Shown: positions 1-12,242, counted from the first letter of the stretch. The stretch is 64,000 nt of DNA from Stenogyne calaminthoides (GCA_037126765.1 JBBCBC010000027.1:4736406-4800405); one strand, 5' to 3'. The notes: generated from the letters alone by a model not told the origin. Program-made: numbers and translations.

Positions 1-192
1 GTGCATGAAAAACTATAATATTGGGAGAGAATCATCCACTTGCCCGATGATCAAATTCCGCTTCTATTGCAATTCACGACGCCGTAAAATCTAATTTGTT
101 TGCATCTTAAATATTTTTATTCTACTTATTAATTTTATGTTTCTCATCTCTCTTTTTTTTTATATTGCAGAAAATATTTTTTTTATATTGCA

Positions 193-720
193 GGGAGTAT
201 TGAGGTAAATAATTTGAGCTCCTAATTGATTATGAATGCGTTTTTTTTATTTATTCATAGCGATTCTTCTAATTTTATGAATTTGTTAATATGATTTTAT
301 TTTGCATATTACAGGGAACATTGAAATAAGTATTGAGTTCTGAATTGGTTATGAATGTTTATTGCAACAATATAATTAAATTAATATTTTTTTTGGTATA
401 TTAATTACATATATTATTGAGGTAAGTAATTTGATAACTATACTATTATATTGTAGGGAGTATTGAGGTAAACAATTTGAGCCCTGAATTGATTATGAAT
501 GTGTTTCTTTTATTTATTTATAGTGATTCTGCTAAATTTATAAATTTGTTAATTTGATTTTGTTTTGTATTTTGTAGGGAATATTGAAATAATATTTAGG
601 TCTGAATTAGTTATGAATGTTTATTACAATAGTATATAATTAAATTAATGATTTTTTTGATATATTAATTGCAGAGATTATTGAGGTAAGTAATTTGAAT
701 TCTATATTTGTTATGCAAGT
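193..720. repeat. 263-bp tandem duplication with splice-like motifs
   Basis: Two adjacent copies, from about 193 and about 456, share a 263-264 bp period. Each copy holds three related motifs in which an AG (usually after a T-rich tract) is followed by about 11 nt resembling GGAGTATTGAG and then GTAA or a degenerate form. The motifs sit near 193, 314, 411, 456, 577 and 675. They look like reiterated micro-exons with acceptor and donor signals, but no long reading frame links them. This may be the tail of a modular gene lying left of the window or a decayed duplicate. Confidence 0.7.
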
Positions 721-722
721 GT

Positions 723-1747
723 GACGATGAGGAACGCCATGTTAACTAAAGATCGATGATATGTGAACTTTCAAGGTTAGATAGATTATTTTAAATAAAT
801 TATAAATATTAAAAGCATTTAATTTTAAATATATATTTGTATATATTTTTTCAATCCCGCGAAATTTGTAAATGTTACTAGTTATTTATAATTTGAAATA
901 GAGATTTTACATAAATGGGTGAAATACTCGAGATTTATCCACATAACTAAAACAATATTTGATTAATGTTGACATGACATCATTAGTTATTCTTGCTTGA
1001 TGGGATGTGATCGGCATTAAAAGCAAAATTACAAATAATGTAGTGGGATTCACATCAGAACTTAAGACTTTGAACTCCTGGTCCCATACGAGTTTGAGAA
1101 TTAATGTTTGGTTTTTTAATTTCACATTCAATCCACATCTATAAATATCTATAAATCTATTATTACTCTTTTCAATACATCACATTTTATACATTTTATT
1201 ATTCTTCTCAATATTATATAATAATACAACATCAATCACTATTAAAGATTAATTTGATATAAAATTAAATCTCACCCTACTCAAATCCCAAAATAAACAC
1301 ATAAATTTACGATTCATCAAGAATTTTAAATCTCTGAATTCTAAAACCTTAACTTGCTCCACACACTTAAATCCCAAAACAAATGCAGCAGTAGAGATGA
1401 TACACGTCATTCTCTATTAAAGATAAGGTGGGACTTGGAATTTCTTCCCAACCCTATCCTAACTTTCATGCGTAACAAGGAATTATATGCAATTGTAGGA
1501 TTTCAGATTTTCCTACTAATATAGACTCAACTATATTTCAAAGCCTGTAAATTACTAAATTTATACCCAATTTACTTCGAATTTTTATTCTTGAATGCCC
1601 AAATATTAACTTTTTCCTTGGAAGATCTTAACTTTGAATTACTATTATTATCCTATTTTTAATTGGATAAATGTTGTAAACATATAGCTCAATCCCTCTA
1701 CACTTCCCACACAACGCAAAAGATCAAGTCAGATTCTACGTAGAGAT
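723..1747. other. AT-rich intergenic DNA
   Basis: No supported gene. The reading frames here are short and lack recognisable motifs. Confidence 0.6.
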
Positions 1748-1749
1748 AC

Positions 1750-1882
1750 ACTTGCATGAGACAATCTCACAGTGAGATGAGACATAATTTAGAACGATGT
1801 TTTTAATATTTTGTGAGGGATATGTGTTGATTTGTGCTAGATGATACCCCATCTTATGTATGAAACTGTCTCATACAAGTGT
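1750..1882. mobile_element. MITE with GAGAC-type terminal inverted repeats (copy 1)
   Basis: The left end reads acttgcatgagacaatctca and the right end, reverse-complemented, starts acttgtatgagacagtt, so the ends are inverted repeats. The interior (a decayed dataattt block and tgttgatttgtg) recurs at 7029-7166 and 43712-43856. Size and structure suit a non-autonomous DNA element. The superfamily was not determined. Confidence 0.6.
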
Positions 1883-2165
1883 TTGTCTCCTGTACATAAT
1901 AACAAGTGTAATAATCTACGACATAAACGACAAAAGAAAAAAAAGCCATAAGCCAATATGAGCTTTACTGATGCAAATATATGAAATATCAAGTGAATGA
2001 TCAAACAAGAAAGAAACCAGAAAGAGCACATAATAAACTGAGGCAAGATGAAGAGTTTTAAATTATCGAACCCGCTATCCCCATCCCACCCCATTGCACC
2101 TTCCACCTTTATTCTATCAGCCATGAACCACCATATCCATTTTACTTGGCACCCAGACGATGAAA

Positions 2166-5100
2166 TTAAGACGAGTTGTTTAGGACCCATTCGACCAAAG
2201 TAGGAATACCGAATCCAGTTGCGGCTTTCTTTTTATCGTTCCACACAGGACCAGCAATGTCTATATGCATCCACTGAACCTTTTCATCTACAAACTGCAA
2301 ACCAAATATTATTTGGTCAGATTTCATAACTTCACCACACACTAAAAAAATTATTTTCTACTCTTTTTGTATCATGGCTCATTAAATTATTTTCTTGATC
2401 CAAAGCTTGTATTCTTATTTGTATGGATGAATATTCGAGCCGTATAGCATACTGAGAAACAACACTTGCTCTATTCTATTTCTAATGAGTACTGAAATTG
2501 GTTAAGGAAAAGCACATGGATCAAAAACTCAAGGATGTAGAACAAAGGCGTGATGAGTTTACCTGCTTCAAGAAAAGGGCAGCAGTGATGGACCCACCTT
2601 GACGGCCGCCTGTATTTACCATATCGGCCACTCCCGATTTCATGGACTCCCAATAACTTTCTTCCATCGGCATCCTCCACAGTTTTTCCCCACTGACCTC
2701 CGCAGCTCCTAGTACCTCTTTTGCCAGGTCATCACTGGGAGTGAAAACACCTGTTGCATTAAAATAAATTGGTGAATATCCATGCATCACTGCCCCCATC
2801 AAATTACATATATGTAATTATGACAAGAACGAGCACATTAGTGTCTTAGTACATTTTTTATTTTGCTTTTTCTAGCTTTCACAACTCAAACGAGATTTAT
2901 CCCCGATCAAACTAATTTATAGAATTTAAAAAAAAAATTCACAAACCAGCAATAGAGGGTCCAAGAGCAACAACACAGGCGCCAGTCAATGTAGCAAGAT
3001 CCACGATCTGCACATTAGATACAAGTCTGTTAAAAAACATTGACTTCAGGTTGAAGCACAGTCCAGAATATATAGAGATGCAGAAAAGTTTAAACCATAG
3101 CGCTTCCCTGGAATTCTTTAAACGTGCAACATTAATCAGCTGATATTATATGCAGCGTATAATATACAACTATGGATTTCATAACTTGAGAGATACACTT
3201 CACAAAGTCAGAGTAGTTTCATTGTAAATTTACAATAAGGTGTCAGGTGTCTATGCTCCAAAAGTTCTAAATATAAGGATCTCTGCAGAGTAAAGAAGAA
3301 AGTAGACAATTTAATAGATTAAAGGAAGTTAATATAGTTAGGCTTTCTCTGCAACTACTCATTACTATAAAGTGAACACATGCACAGTATGTCTTAAGAC
3401 TACCTCTCAAGATTCAAGAATACCCTCAACAGAATACAAGTTACTGAATATCTAAAAGCAAACAATCTCAGAAAACATGGACTTAAAAAACGTCTTTACA
3501 TACCTTCTCAACACCTTGATTACAAGCATATACCAAAGCATCTGCAAGTGTAAGTCTGCCTTCTGCATCTGTATTGTTTACCTAAAACAAAATGAAACAA
3601 TGGATATCAACAAAGAGCCAAGGCATACTGGTACATACCATACTACATAATCATGTGAGCACACTAAGCTTGAAGAAAAAAAGGACAAAGATCTGAAGAT
3701 ATAACAAAATATCACTTGGGTTTGGTTACAAACTTTGGCGATACTTTGCTCATTTTATCAACAAGAAAATTTAGTCATTTCCAAAGTACAAAGAAGATTT
3801 CGCATGTCGGGATTCTTTTCTCTTAATTAACTGATCCAACCAATTTATTGGTCAAGCTTTAATAAAATTGAAAGGAATACCCCATGTTCTGAGTAAAATG
3901 TTCAACAAAGATATCAAAGAAGAATCATAATACTGTATGATTGGAATAGGGAGAAAAATACCTCAATTGTCTTTCCATTTGAAGCTGTGAGAATGTCCCC
4001 AGGTCTCATACCTGTTCCACTTATCATATTCTCACAAGCTGCAACAATGAAGTGAACCTACAAAAAACATAACAATTATTTACTTTACTTCTAGTCCACC
4101 TAAAATTCCTAGAGAAAGAAGGATTAATAACAGTGTGTTCCAATCCATCCTACTGGCCTGATAAATGAAACACATGATAAATAATTAAATCAAATTAGCA
4201 AAGACAAATAAAGTTATCCACCTCTACTCCAGCAGGCTTGATTTGACCAAGAGCTTTTGCTGCACCAAATACAGCTGCTGAGCCTCCCATATCAACTTTC
4301 ATCATTTCAATGGAACAGCCAGCTCCCGTCTTGATATTGTAGCCCCCACTGAATTAAGACAATTATTCATAATTTTAATCGTGAAAAGGGGTCACAGAGA
4401 ATATTGACATGCAAAATGTGTTAGGAATATAAGCTAGGGAGCCCTAACTTAACCCAAAACCATGGTCAAAGGTTAAGTATTGACTCCCACTTATATACCC
4501 TTCCACACTTTCATGTGGAACCGATGTGGGATCGTAACAATCGACCCCCCTTAAAGCCGGACGTCCACGGACGGCACACTCCGGGTGGCAACCCATATGC
4601 CAAGGCCCACTTCCCGGGTGGCAACCCCCCTTGGGCCCACATCCGAGGTGGCAACCCCTGGGCCCACCATCGGGTAGCCCCATTCCGTAGCCCGCCCGAG
4701 TTTTCCCACATACGGCGCCAATTGTTAGGAATATAAGCTAGGGAGCCCTAACTTAACCCAAAACCATGGTCAAAGGTTAAGGATTGACTCCCACTTATAT
4801 AGCCTTCCACACTTTCATGTGGAACCGATGTGGGATCGTAACAAAATGTGTGTGCATGCTGTGTATTTTTACCTATCAAAAGTCAGGCCTTTTCCAACTA
4901 AGGCCAGCTTGGTTTTGACTTCTCCACCAGGTGGCTTGTAGCATAAATGGATGAAGTGAGGAGGATTTGCAGATGCTTCAGCAACGCCTAAGTAGGAACC
5001 CATTTTTAAATCTTTGCATTGCTCGACATCCAATATTTTTGCAGACAAGACATCGCTGTATTCCGAAGCAATACTTTGGGCTTCCGCTGCCAGTACTCCT

Positions 5101-6462
5101 GAAGTTTATGAAATATAAAAATAAGAACAATTCTAACATACAATAGACCAAACTAACACCAAAAACAAAATATAAAATGAATATCACAGAACCTGGAGTG
5201 AGGACATTAGCAGGAGCATTTACAAGCTGTTTCCCAAATATGATTCCAGAGCAGACATCTTCTGCGTATTTGAGTTTTTTATCAATCTCAGTTCCAGTTC
5301 CAAGGCCAATGATATCCACCGATTTGAGAGATGGCTGCTTCGATTCCGACCTAAACCTATTATCATCAAAAGTACCCAACAAAGCTCCTGCAGCATTAAA
5401 AAATTCAATCAAATTCCAACCCAATGAACACAAAGCAAACAAATGTAGCAGGGATAATTCAAATATGAAACGAACCCGTAGCTATGGCTGAAGCAGTACT
5501 GGGCTTCAATTCTGCAGGGACTCCGTCAGAAGAAGCAAGAGTGACGGCAACATTACTAGCCTGAATCGACTTGGCTGCTGCAGCTACAGCCTCACCAAAA
5601 CTACCATAAGTCACAACTGGCGATGCAGCTGATCCAAGCCCAATTAAAGCAACTCTTTTCGACCCAAGACCTGGAAGCCTAAGAACTGTCGATTGTCCTG
5701 CCTTTCCGGTAAAATCCTCTTCAGAAGAGATTTCAGATAATAATCCACTTAACTTTACATCTAGTTTCTGAAGAATTGCATTCTTGAACTTGGAGTTGTC
5801 ATCTTTCACCAAGTCCTTTTCTGTGACCCCAACAGCAAGAATGTCACCCTTCCATTCAGCCAAATCAACTTCTTTTGCAGCAAACGTGATCTAACATAAT
5901 TCCAGAAATATATATCAATCTACTTATCCATTCCAATAATCAATTACAGTGACATATACTCAAGTAATGCACTAACAGCAGCACCTTCAAAACAGAAGCC
6001 TTTTTTGTTTAAATTAGGGAAAATGAACATTAGCACTTAAAAGGACCAATTAAAGACAAACAACACCGATCAAGGTTTAAGATTACTATTCATTCAAACC
6101 CATGAATCAACTTGCAGATTGTGAACACCAAACTTGATTTAACCACAATTTAATTCAAATATGTCAACCATCAATTAAACTGAAAAGTGCCAAATAAATA
6201 GCAAAAAACAAGTCTAGTGCAGCAATAACAAAAATACCTTGGGTGGATCGATCTTTTTAGGGTGAGTGAGACCAAGAGTGGCCCGAGCTGTGGAGTAAGC
6301 CATGCGGTTCGATCTTGTACAAGAGAGGGCTTTGAGATTCCAGGAAATTGTGAAGATGGGGCCAAATCGGGAATTGGCGAAACAAGAATGATAGAAAGGA
6401 GGAGATGAAGCGGAAGAGCGGAGAGTGAGAGAAGCGGAGAAGACTACTCTAGTGGCTGCCAT
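2166..6462 (-). CDS. LAP2: Chloroplast leucine aminopeptidase, M17 family (LAP2-like)
   Basis: This metallo-aminopeptidase releases N-terminal residues, leucine preferred, and in plants is a homohexamer in the plastid stroma or cytosol. Ten exons on the minus strand join in frame: 6462-6238, 5890-5476, 5387-5193, 5098-4873, 4348-4222, 4057-3962, 3581-3504, 3007-2947, 2750-2563 and 2294-2166. They total 1740 nt, or 579 aa, the normal family length, and all introns are GT-AG. The N-terminal ~55 residues are rich in Ser, Arg and Ala and poor in acid, like a transit peptide. Zinc-binding and catalytic motifs are present: [15 protein letters not shown] across the exon 4/5 junction (~346-360), MKVDMGG, and the M17 signature NTDAEGRL (~431-438). 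The start is the first in-frame ATG after a short leader. Intron 4 carries a TRIM element. The family call is firm; the LAP2 symbol rests on similarity to the plant plastid/cytosolic pair and could equally be LAP3. Confidence 0.95.
4419..4843 (-). mobile_element. TRIM retrotransposon in LAP intron 4
   Basis: Two nearly identical 121-bp direct terminal repeats, 4419-4539 and 4723-4843, start TG and end CA. They flank a 183-bp interior, and a perfect 5-bp target duplication (aaatg) borders the element at 4414-4418 and 4844-4848. Read on the minus strand, a primer-binding site attggcgccgta (4722-4711) follows the upstream LTR and a purine tract AAGGGGGG (about 4554-4545) precedes the downstream LTR. 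That sets the orientation as minus, the same sense as LAP. Each LTR has a TATATAAG-like box. No protein is encoded. Few LTR differences imply a fairly recent insertion. Confidence 0.92.
4575..4685. repeat. Degenerate ~30-bp tandem repeat inside the TRIM
   Basis: The interior holds three to four imperfect copies of a GC-rich unit with the core ggtggcaaccc followed by gggcccac-like bases. Its composition stands out sharply from the AT-rich surroundings. The minus-strand frame through it is Gly/Pro/Cys/His-rich but is not credible coding sequence. Confidence 0.6.
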
Positions 6463-6490
6463 TGTAAAGTGTGCCTGCCGCGATATATAA

Positions 6491-6524
6491 TACATACACA
6501 TACAGATACATACATACATACATA
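6491..6524. repeat. TACA microsatellite upstream of LAP
   Basis: Short run of taca/cata tetranucleotides about 30 bp upstream of the LAP start codon, so probably in the 5' leader. Confidence 0.8.
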
Positions 6525-7028
6525 CGACTCATGTGGGGTTAGTAATGACGTCATTTAATAGTTGTTTCGAATTATTTGTTTTTAGGTATAAGGACAACTT
6601 TTATTAAAATTTGTGGTCATTTGAATTCATGATGATTTTTTCTAAATCATCTTAATCTTAATACTATATATTGATAAACCTTATTTAGATTATGCAGTGA
6701 AACCATGTCAATCTCCGCTAAGCCCAATTCAACCAGATTATTTTATTTTAAAATCGTGCACTCTCATTAAAAGTTAAATTTCTTTTATCAATTTTTAATT
6801 TTACTTAATTTATATAATTTAAATGTAAATATGAAATTACATAAATAAATAACTGATAAAATAAAAATGAAAAAAAATTAAAAATATTCTAAGAAATATT
6901 CTTATTTGAGTTGAAATTTGATTTCAATGGTTGGAGATGATTTTACTATTTGACTCAAATTTGGTGGCAAATTGATGTTTTGAGTCCAAATTTGCCTAAA
7001 AGGGTTGGAAATGCTCTTAAAGATAAAA

Positions 7029-7166
7029 ACTCGTGTAAGATGGTCTCATATATAAAATAAGTTACAACCTATCATGCTATCACAAATCAACATTCACTCA
7101 TTTTAAATGATAAAACGTAAATGTTCAAATTATGTTTCATCTTAAGTCTTAACATGATATTGTCTC
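7029..7166. mobile_element. MITE with GAGAC-type ends (copy 2, inverted)
   Basis: The reverse complement of this segment aligns by eye along most of its length with 1750-1882, including the terminal gagacaatctca-like block and tgttgatttgtg in the interior. Confidence 0.5.
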
Positions 7167-7489
7167 TACTATAAAGATTACTATCGCCTTTAAAAAAAAT
7201 ATGTTATTATAGGGTTTAGTGTATGAGGATTTATATTATTTTAATTTGGGAATTTATCTTTTAAGTGGATGGAATTTTATGTTAGGTGTTGATGATTACG
7301 AGGATTAAGCTATATGACTTTCGCATCCTTTACATCCACGACATTCATACAAGGTGGGTTTTTATTTGCTTTAATTCCTACATTGGTTGACATTAACTTA
7401 ATGCATGGTTATTTTTGTATCAAATATTTTATATAAATTGTTTAGTTTATTCATTATGTGAATTAGTTGCTCCTACATGACATTCGATT

Positions 7490-8430
7490 GGCAAAGTTTC
7501 TAATAGCCAGGGACTAGTTCACGGGTCCGGGACAATGCAAGTTGTCCTCGAGAATGACCAAGGCCATTAATATGGTCTTGGGAAGGCTCGCAGCGCTACG
7601 ACAAAGTTTCTAATAGCCAGGGGCCTGATAAGGTCCGGGATCGACGGGTCTTCGGGTTTAACCCGCCGTGCTCAATGGCAAAGTATATGTGACAAACTTT
7701 TGTTTACAAATTATATGTGGCAAAGCCTCTATTTACAAATTAAGTGTGACATGTTTCTATTGTCAAAGTATATGTGGCAAATTTCTATTGGCAAAGTATA
7801 CGTGATAAAGTTTCTATTGACAATGTATATGTGGCAAAGTTCTATTGACAAAGTATACGTGATAAAATTTCTATTGACAAAATATATTTGGCAAAGTATA
7901 AGTGTCAAAGTTTCTAGTCGTAAAATAGCTATGACATAATTTTACAGGTATCCATGGAAAAGTATTAACGGTAAGGTATCTATAGGTGACAAAATTATAT
8001 TAGCATTAATAACATGAATGTTTATTTGTAGTATTCAATTTAAATAAACATGGCCCCACTGAGTGTGCTTGCATACTCACCCCTTCATTTAATATTTTTC
8101 AGATTAAGGAGCTGATGGCGGGGAGAGGCGATGGATGATATTTGGTGTCATTTATTGTTTGAAAACATCAAACCAATTTAGTTTCTTTATCGAGTTTCAG
8201 AAAGTTAAGTTTTTCATGAGTTAGAATGTGTTGGCAAAATTGATATTTTAAATTTAAAAAATTTAGATGCTAATTGATCTTTAAAGTCTTCCGCTGATTA
8301 TGAATTAAATTTATTGTTTAATAAGTTCGCAAGTCCTTTTCTTATGTTAAAATTTTAGTTGACACCTTTTAACGGTAGATAGTCAAGTGTTTTACGAAAA
8401 ATATTCTATTATGAAAATTGGGGTGTGACA
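7490..8430 (+). mobile_element. Probable Gypsy-type LTR remnant
   Basis: The segment ends in ggggtgtgaca at 8420-8430, a 3' end common in plant Ty3/gypsy LTRs. It also contains a ctcacccctt block near 8078, often seen inside such LTRs. A duplicated phrase, caaagtttctaatagccaggg, occurs near 7493 and 7603. The 5' boundary, target duplication and a partner LTR were not found, so extent and class are uncertain. Confidence 0.35.
7676..7915. repeat. ~29-bp minisatellite (caaagtatatgtgg units)
   Basis: About eight to nine degenerate units with the core ttctattgacaaagtatayg, alternating gtggcaaa and gtgataaa endings. They lie inside the probable LTR remnant. Confidence 0.75.
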
Positions 8431-9860
8431 GTTTGCAAACTTTATTGTATGACTAACAACTATGAAAACATGTCACAGTATTTTACCTCACTGCTAATCA
8501 ACCTCTTAATAAAACTTTTCTTATTTAAATTATTGAAAATAATATTTAAAATTCCATAATATGTCAAACTTAGAGTTTAGGAAGTTCCCAACACTTATTC
8601 ACGCTAGCACCGACTAACCATCTCACCTTTTATTTTCAAGAACTACTAATTAATATGATACTTGCCCGGAATTACCAATTGGGCTCCAAGCGCATATATA
8701 CGTATTCAATTTCATGTACAAACTCCAAATCAAACTCTTCCAATTAAATAATTTGGCACAATGAATTGTATTTTATAATACATCAAACTTAAATACCTAA
8801 AAGCTTTCCTATATGATTTCTACTACACGCATTACACACCCAAATAATTATACGTATACTAAATATGCTTCGACGTAGATAGTTTTATCATAAAAATTAT
8901 AGATAAGGACCATATTAATAAGAGTTTCGAAAAAGTAATTTCTACAGTACACAAAGACGTAAGGAAAATAAGAAGAAGAAAAGGAGTTAATAAGAAGATA
9001 CCGTAAATCTCTGTAAAATTAACTGTGTAGTAGGAACGGGATATGTATTGCGTAAAATTTAGGGTAACATCTCATATAAATAGATGTATATAAAAAGATG
9101 GGCTTAGGCTTGAGTGAGATAAGGACTATATGATTTAAATATTAAAAGGGATTTTGAATCCTTATCTCAAAATAATAATACTTATAATAATTTTGTAAAA
9201 GAATGATTTAAATAAATAATTAAAAATATGTATATTTCTTCTATAAAATTCACGGGTATTACACAAACATAAAAATTGCCAAACTTGATAAAAAGTATAA
9301 TTTTTTAATGATTTTTATAGACGTAAAAAACTCCATATATGTATTTCCCCAACATATATAGCTTAATTTTTTTTTGAAGACTGATTAAAAGATTGATTGT
9401 AACTCGATTCAACAATTCTACTGAGAGTTGTCAGAATTTAAAATAATCAAGAAAAGTTACAGGATGATCTTTAAACAAGTGTGTAATTAATTTATAATGT
9501 AATGATTTTTTTTCTTTATGATTAAGAATGGTTTGACTTGAGTAGTAGTATTACTTTTCTGGACATATAGTTATATTTCTCCCTACATCTCCAGATTAAT
9601 TTATTTCTAAAAGTCCATACTTATGATTTGTCTATATGTGCATGTAATATGAATCCATATCATTTTGTCACAACCTACTGAAGAAAAATCAAGAATATAA
9701 ATCTATATGAAACCATCCTAGTAAATATGTTTCATGCGATAGATGCTCTTTAAATTGTATCACTTATATTTTAAAATGGCATATTTTTCTTTTTAAAAAA
9801 AATTATACTATATTTTTATTGCACAGCATGAAACTAGCTACATAGAATATTTAAAAAAAG
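8431..9860. other. AT-rich intergenic DNA
   Basis: No gene, RNA gene or complete transposon recognised. Confidence 0.5.
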
Positions 9861-9867
9861 AGTTAGT

Positions 9868-10140
9868 ATGCTGTGAAACTTGTTCACCGTGAAACTGTTT
9901 TTTTTTTTTTACAGACACACACTTTAATAATATAAGTCACACACTTTAGTAATATAAGTCACACACTTCAGTTATCACTACGACACTCTTTGCTATAATA
10001 TAAGTCACACCCTTCACTTTTATGAGTAATACTCTTTATAGTAAAAAGTCACACACTTTACAGTAAAAAGTCACACACTTTAGTAATATAAGTCACACTC
10101 TTTAACCAATTTCACCGTAAAACTTGTTCACACTATACTT
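9868..10140. repeat. Cluster of agtcacacactt repeats with similar ends
   Basis: The core aagtcacacacttt recurs six to seven times between 9912 and 10096, spaced by taatata or tagtaaaa. The cluster is flanked by similar phrases (gaaacttgttcac near 9877, aaaacttgttcac near 10124). It may be the interior of a small unclassified element. Confidence 0.55.
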
Positions 10141-11001
10141 TGCCTTAAAAAAAAAAAATTTGTGGTAATGAAAAATTCCTATACACATTGAATTCTGAGA
10201 TTCGTAATTGGATAGAAAAAAAAAAATCTACCGGCGTTTGCCACGAGTGAATGATTATCCTATCCATTTATTGCATGCATATGTTGTCAGTTTGTTTCCT
10301 AAATTAACTAGTTTAAGATTATACTATTGCATCTCATTAAAATAGAAAAACAGAAAGGTGTTATCTATGATAAGCATCTGAATTTGGGTGTACTTGATGA
10401 TAATATAAATAAATGACTGTTGATATGTGGATATTGATATTGCTTTTGTTTTACTGACTGTCAGTTTTATAGATACACAAATGTACATAATGTGATGGAA
10501 AACAAAATAGAAAATAAAGAAAAAAATACTATAAAAAAAAGAAATGATTAAAAAGGTAGAGTAGCCCTTTTTTCGGGTTCAGGGCGGCCTCTCGGTTCCA
10601 GGTGAAGTATCCCACAATACTATAGAAACGGACTCAAAGTCACCCTCACACAAATCCTCTCTTTGGTAGCAAACTCTTTTCCTCTTCTTAGCAGTGCCAA
10701 AGACTGCAATGTTAACCACATTTAAATAGCAAGAGCAACAACTCTTTATATAGCAATGAGAACCCACGATTTCCGGCCGTAAGGCCATGATTTCCGGTGA
10801 AGGAAAAGGAAAGTAAATCGTTGGTCAGAAGGGAGAAGAGAGAAGTGCGCACGTTTCTAGGGTTTGTGAGGCGTGAGCAAAACTGAGACTATAAGACCAT
10901 GGGCCAAAGAATCATGTGGTCTGGAAAAATATGTATTGGGCTTTAGTTTTAAGGAAGCCACCCATTTATTAATTAAATGGACCCTTCTTTTTGCAAAACT
11001 T

Positions 11002-12138
11002 CTAAAACCCTTTATTACTCATATGCTCCAACCTTTTATAATATAAAACAATTTTGTCCTCTCTAGACAAGTTAGCAACATTAAGCACCTCAGGTTTAGC
11101 ACAACAAACATACAAATTATTCATTTTCTCAGCTTTGAAAATCACAAGGTTTGCCTTTAAAATTTTCATGCATCCCTTACCCCACTTACCTTCCAACCCA
11201 TCTTCTTCGAGTGCAGCACAAGACATAAGATTATTGCAAAGAACATGAACATATCTCACATTTTTCAGAGTATAAACCACACCATAATTGAAACTCAAAG
11301 TGATACTACCAGTACCAAGCACATCACACTTCTTTTCATTTGCCATAGAAACAAAACAATTTTGAACATTTTCGAAAGAAGTAAATAGTTCCTTAAAAGG
11401 AGTCATGTGATATGTGCAACCAGAATCAATGAGCCATTCATGCTTGTTCATGCCAAAAGAATGCACAGAATTCACACTAGGTTCAGTAACCATCATAACA
11501 TCACCAACATCTTCATAAACAACCATATTAGCTTGCTCATTATTAGTGTTGGTATTGGTATTCTGTTGTTTTTTAGGACAATCCTTAATCATATGACCAA
11601 GATCCTGACAAAGAAATCACTTTCTCTTGCTAGTTTTAGCCTTAGACTTAGTACCATTGTCATCCTTTTTATCACCAGATTCATTTTTAGGCTTCTTGTT
11701 CTGTTTTCCAGTTTTACTCTTACCTTTCACATACATGACCTCACCTTTCACACTACCATTTTGTTTCAAATCTTGATCTTTGCTTTTCAAACCATTCACA
11801 ACAATTTCAAGGGTGACATTATCCCTACCATACTTTATAGCAGCTTTAACATCATTGTATGAATCAGGAATAGCATTCAAGAGCACAACAGTAGTGTAAT
11901 CATCTATGTTTTTATCACCTGTTTGTTTTATATCCTGAATAAGTTTGGTGAAAATATCAAGATTCTCTTCAATATCTTTGCTCATATCAAGTTTGAATCT
12001 AAAAAACTTTTCCAATAAGAACAATTTGCTAGGAAGAGAAATTTCAGTGTACAATTCAATCAACTTGTTCCACAAATCACGAGCACTTTCAATTGTACCA
12101 ACTTTTCTTATCACACAATCAGACAAATTCAAAAACAT
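11002..12138 (-). pseudogene. Copia gag C-part, zinc knuckle, protease, pre-integrase
   Basis: The first frame (12138-11617) carries a UBN2-type Gag segment that includes ARDLWNKLIELY, followed by a Lys-rich tail. The second (11592-11002) carries the second half of a CX2CX4HX4C knuckle, the aspartic protease active site LIDSGCTYHMT, and a pre-integrase block ending YYKRLEHMSNKGF. Between the two frames, the first knuckle Cys codon has become TGA, so the protein cannot be made through. A stop also follows the pre-integrase block. Non-functional; copia assignment is strong from domain order. Confidence 0.85.
12113..12131. repeat. Left 19-bp target site duplication of the LINE
   Basis: acacaatcagacaaattca, identical to 18198-18216. 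Confidence 0.9.
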
Positions 12139-12242
12139 TACAAATAATTGTTGAAAAATGAGAGCGAGAGGTAGAGAGAGAGAGAGGGGGAGGGGTAGCT
12201 GTTAGGTCTTGTTTTCTTCAACCCTTTTTCGAGCGTCATCCG

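Noticed and set aside
907..1131. 74-codon minus-strand open frame
   Set aside because: No motif, no neighbouring splice partners, AT-rich composition; chance frame.
6463..6500. TATA-like tattatatat just upstream of the LAP ATG
   Set aside because: Only about 30 bp from the start codon, too close to be a plausible core promoter given a normal leader.
7676..7915. Possible CRISPR-like array
   Set aside because: Units are contiguous degenerate minisatellite repeats with no unique spacers, in a plant genome.
10579..10788. 69-codon minus-strand frame with Cys-rich start
   Set aside because: No domain recognised, no conserved pattern; next to a decayed copia element, so probably junk.
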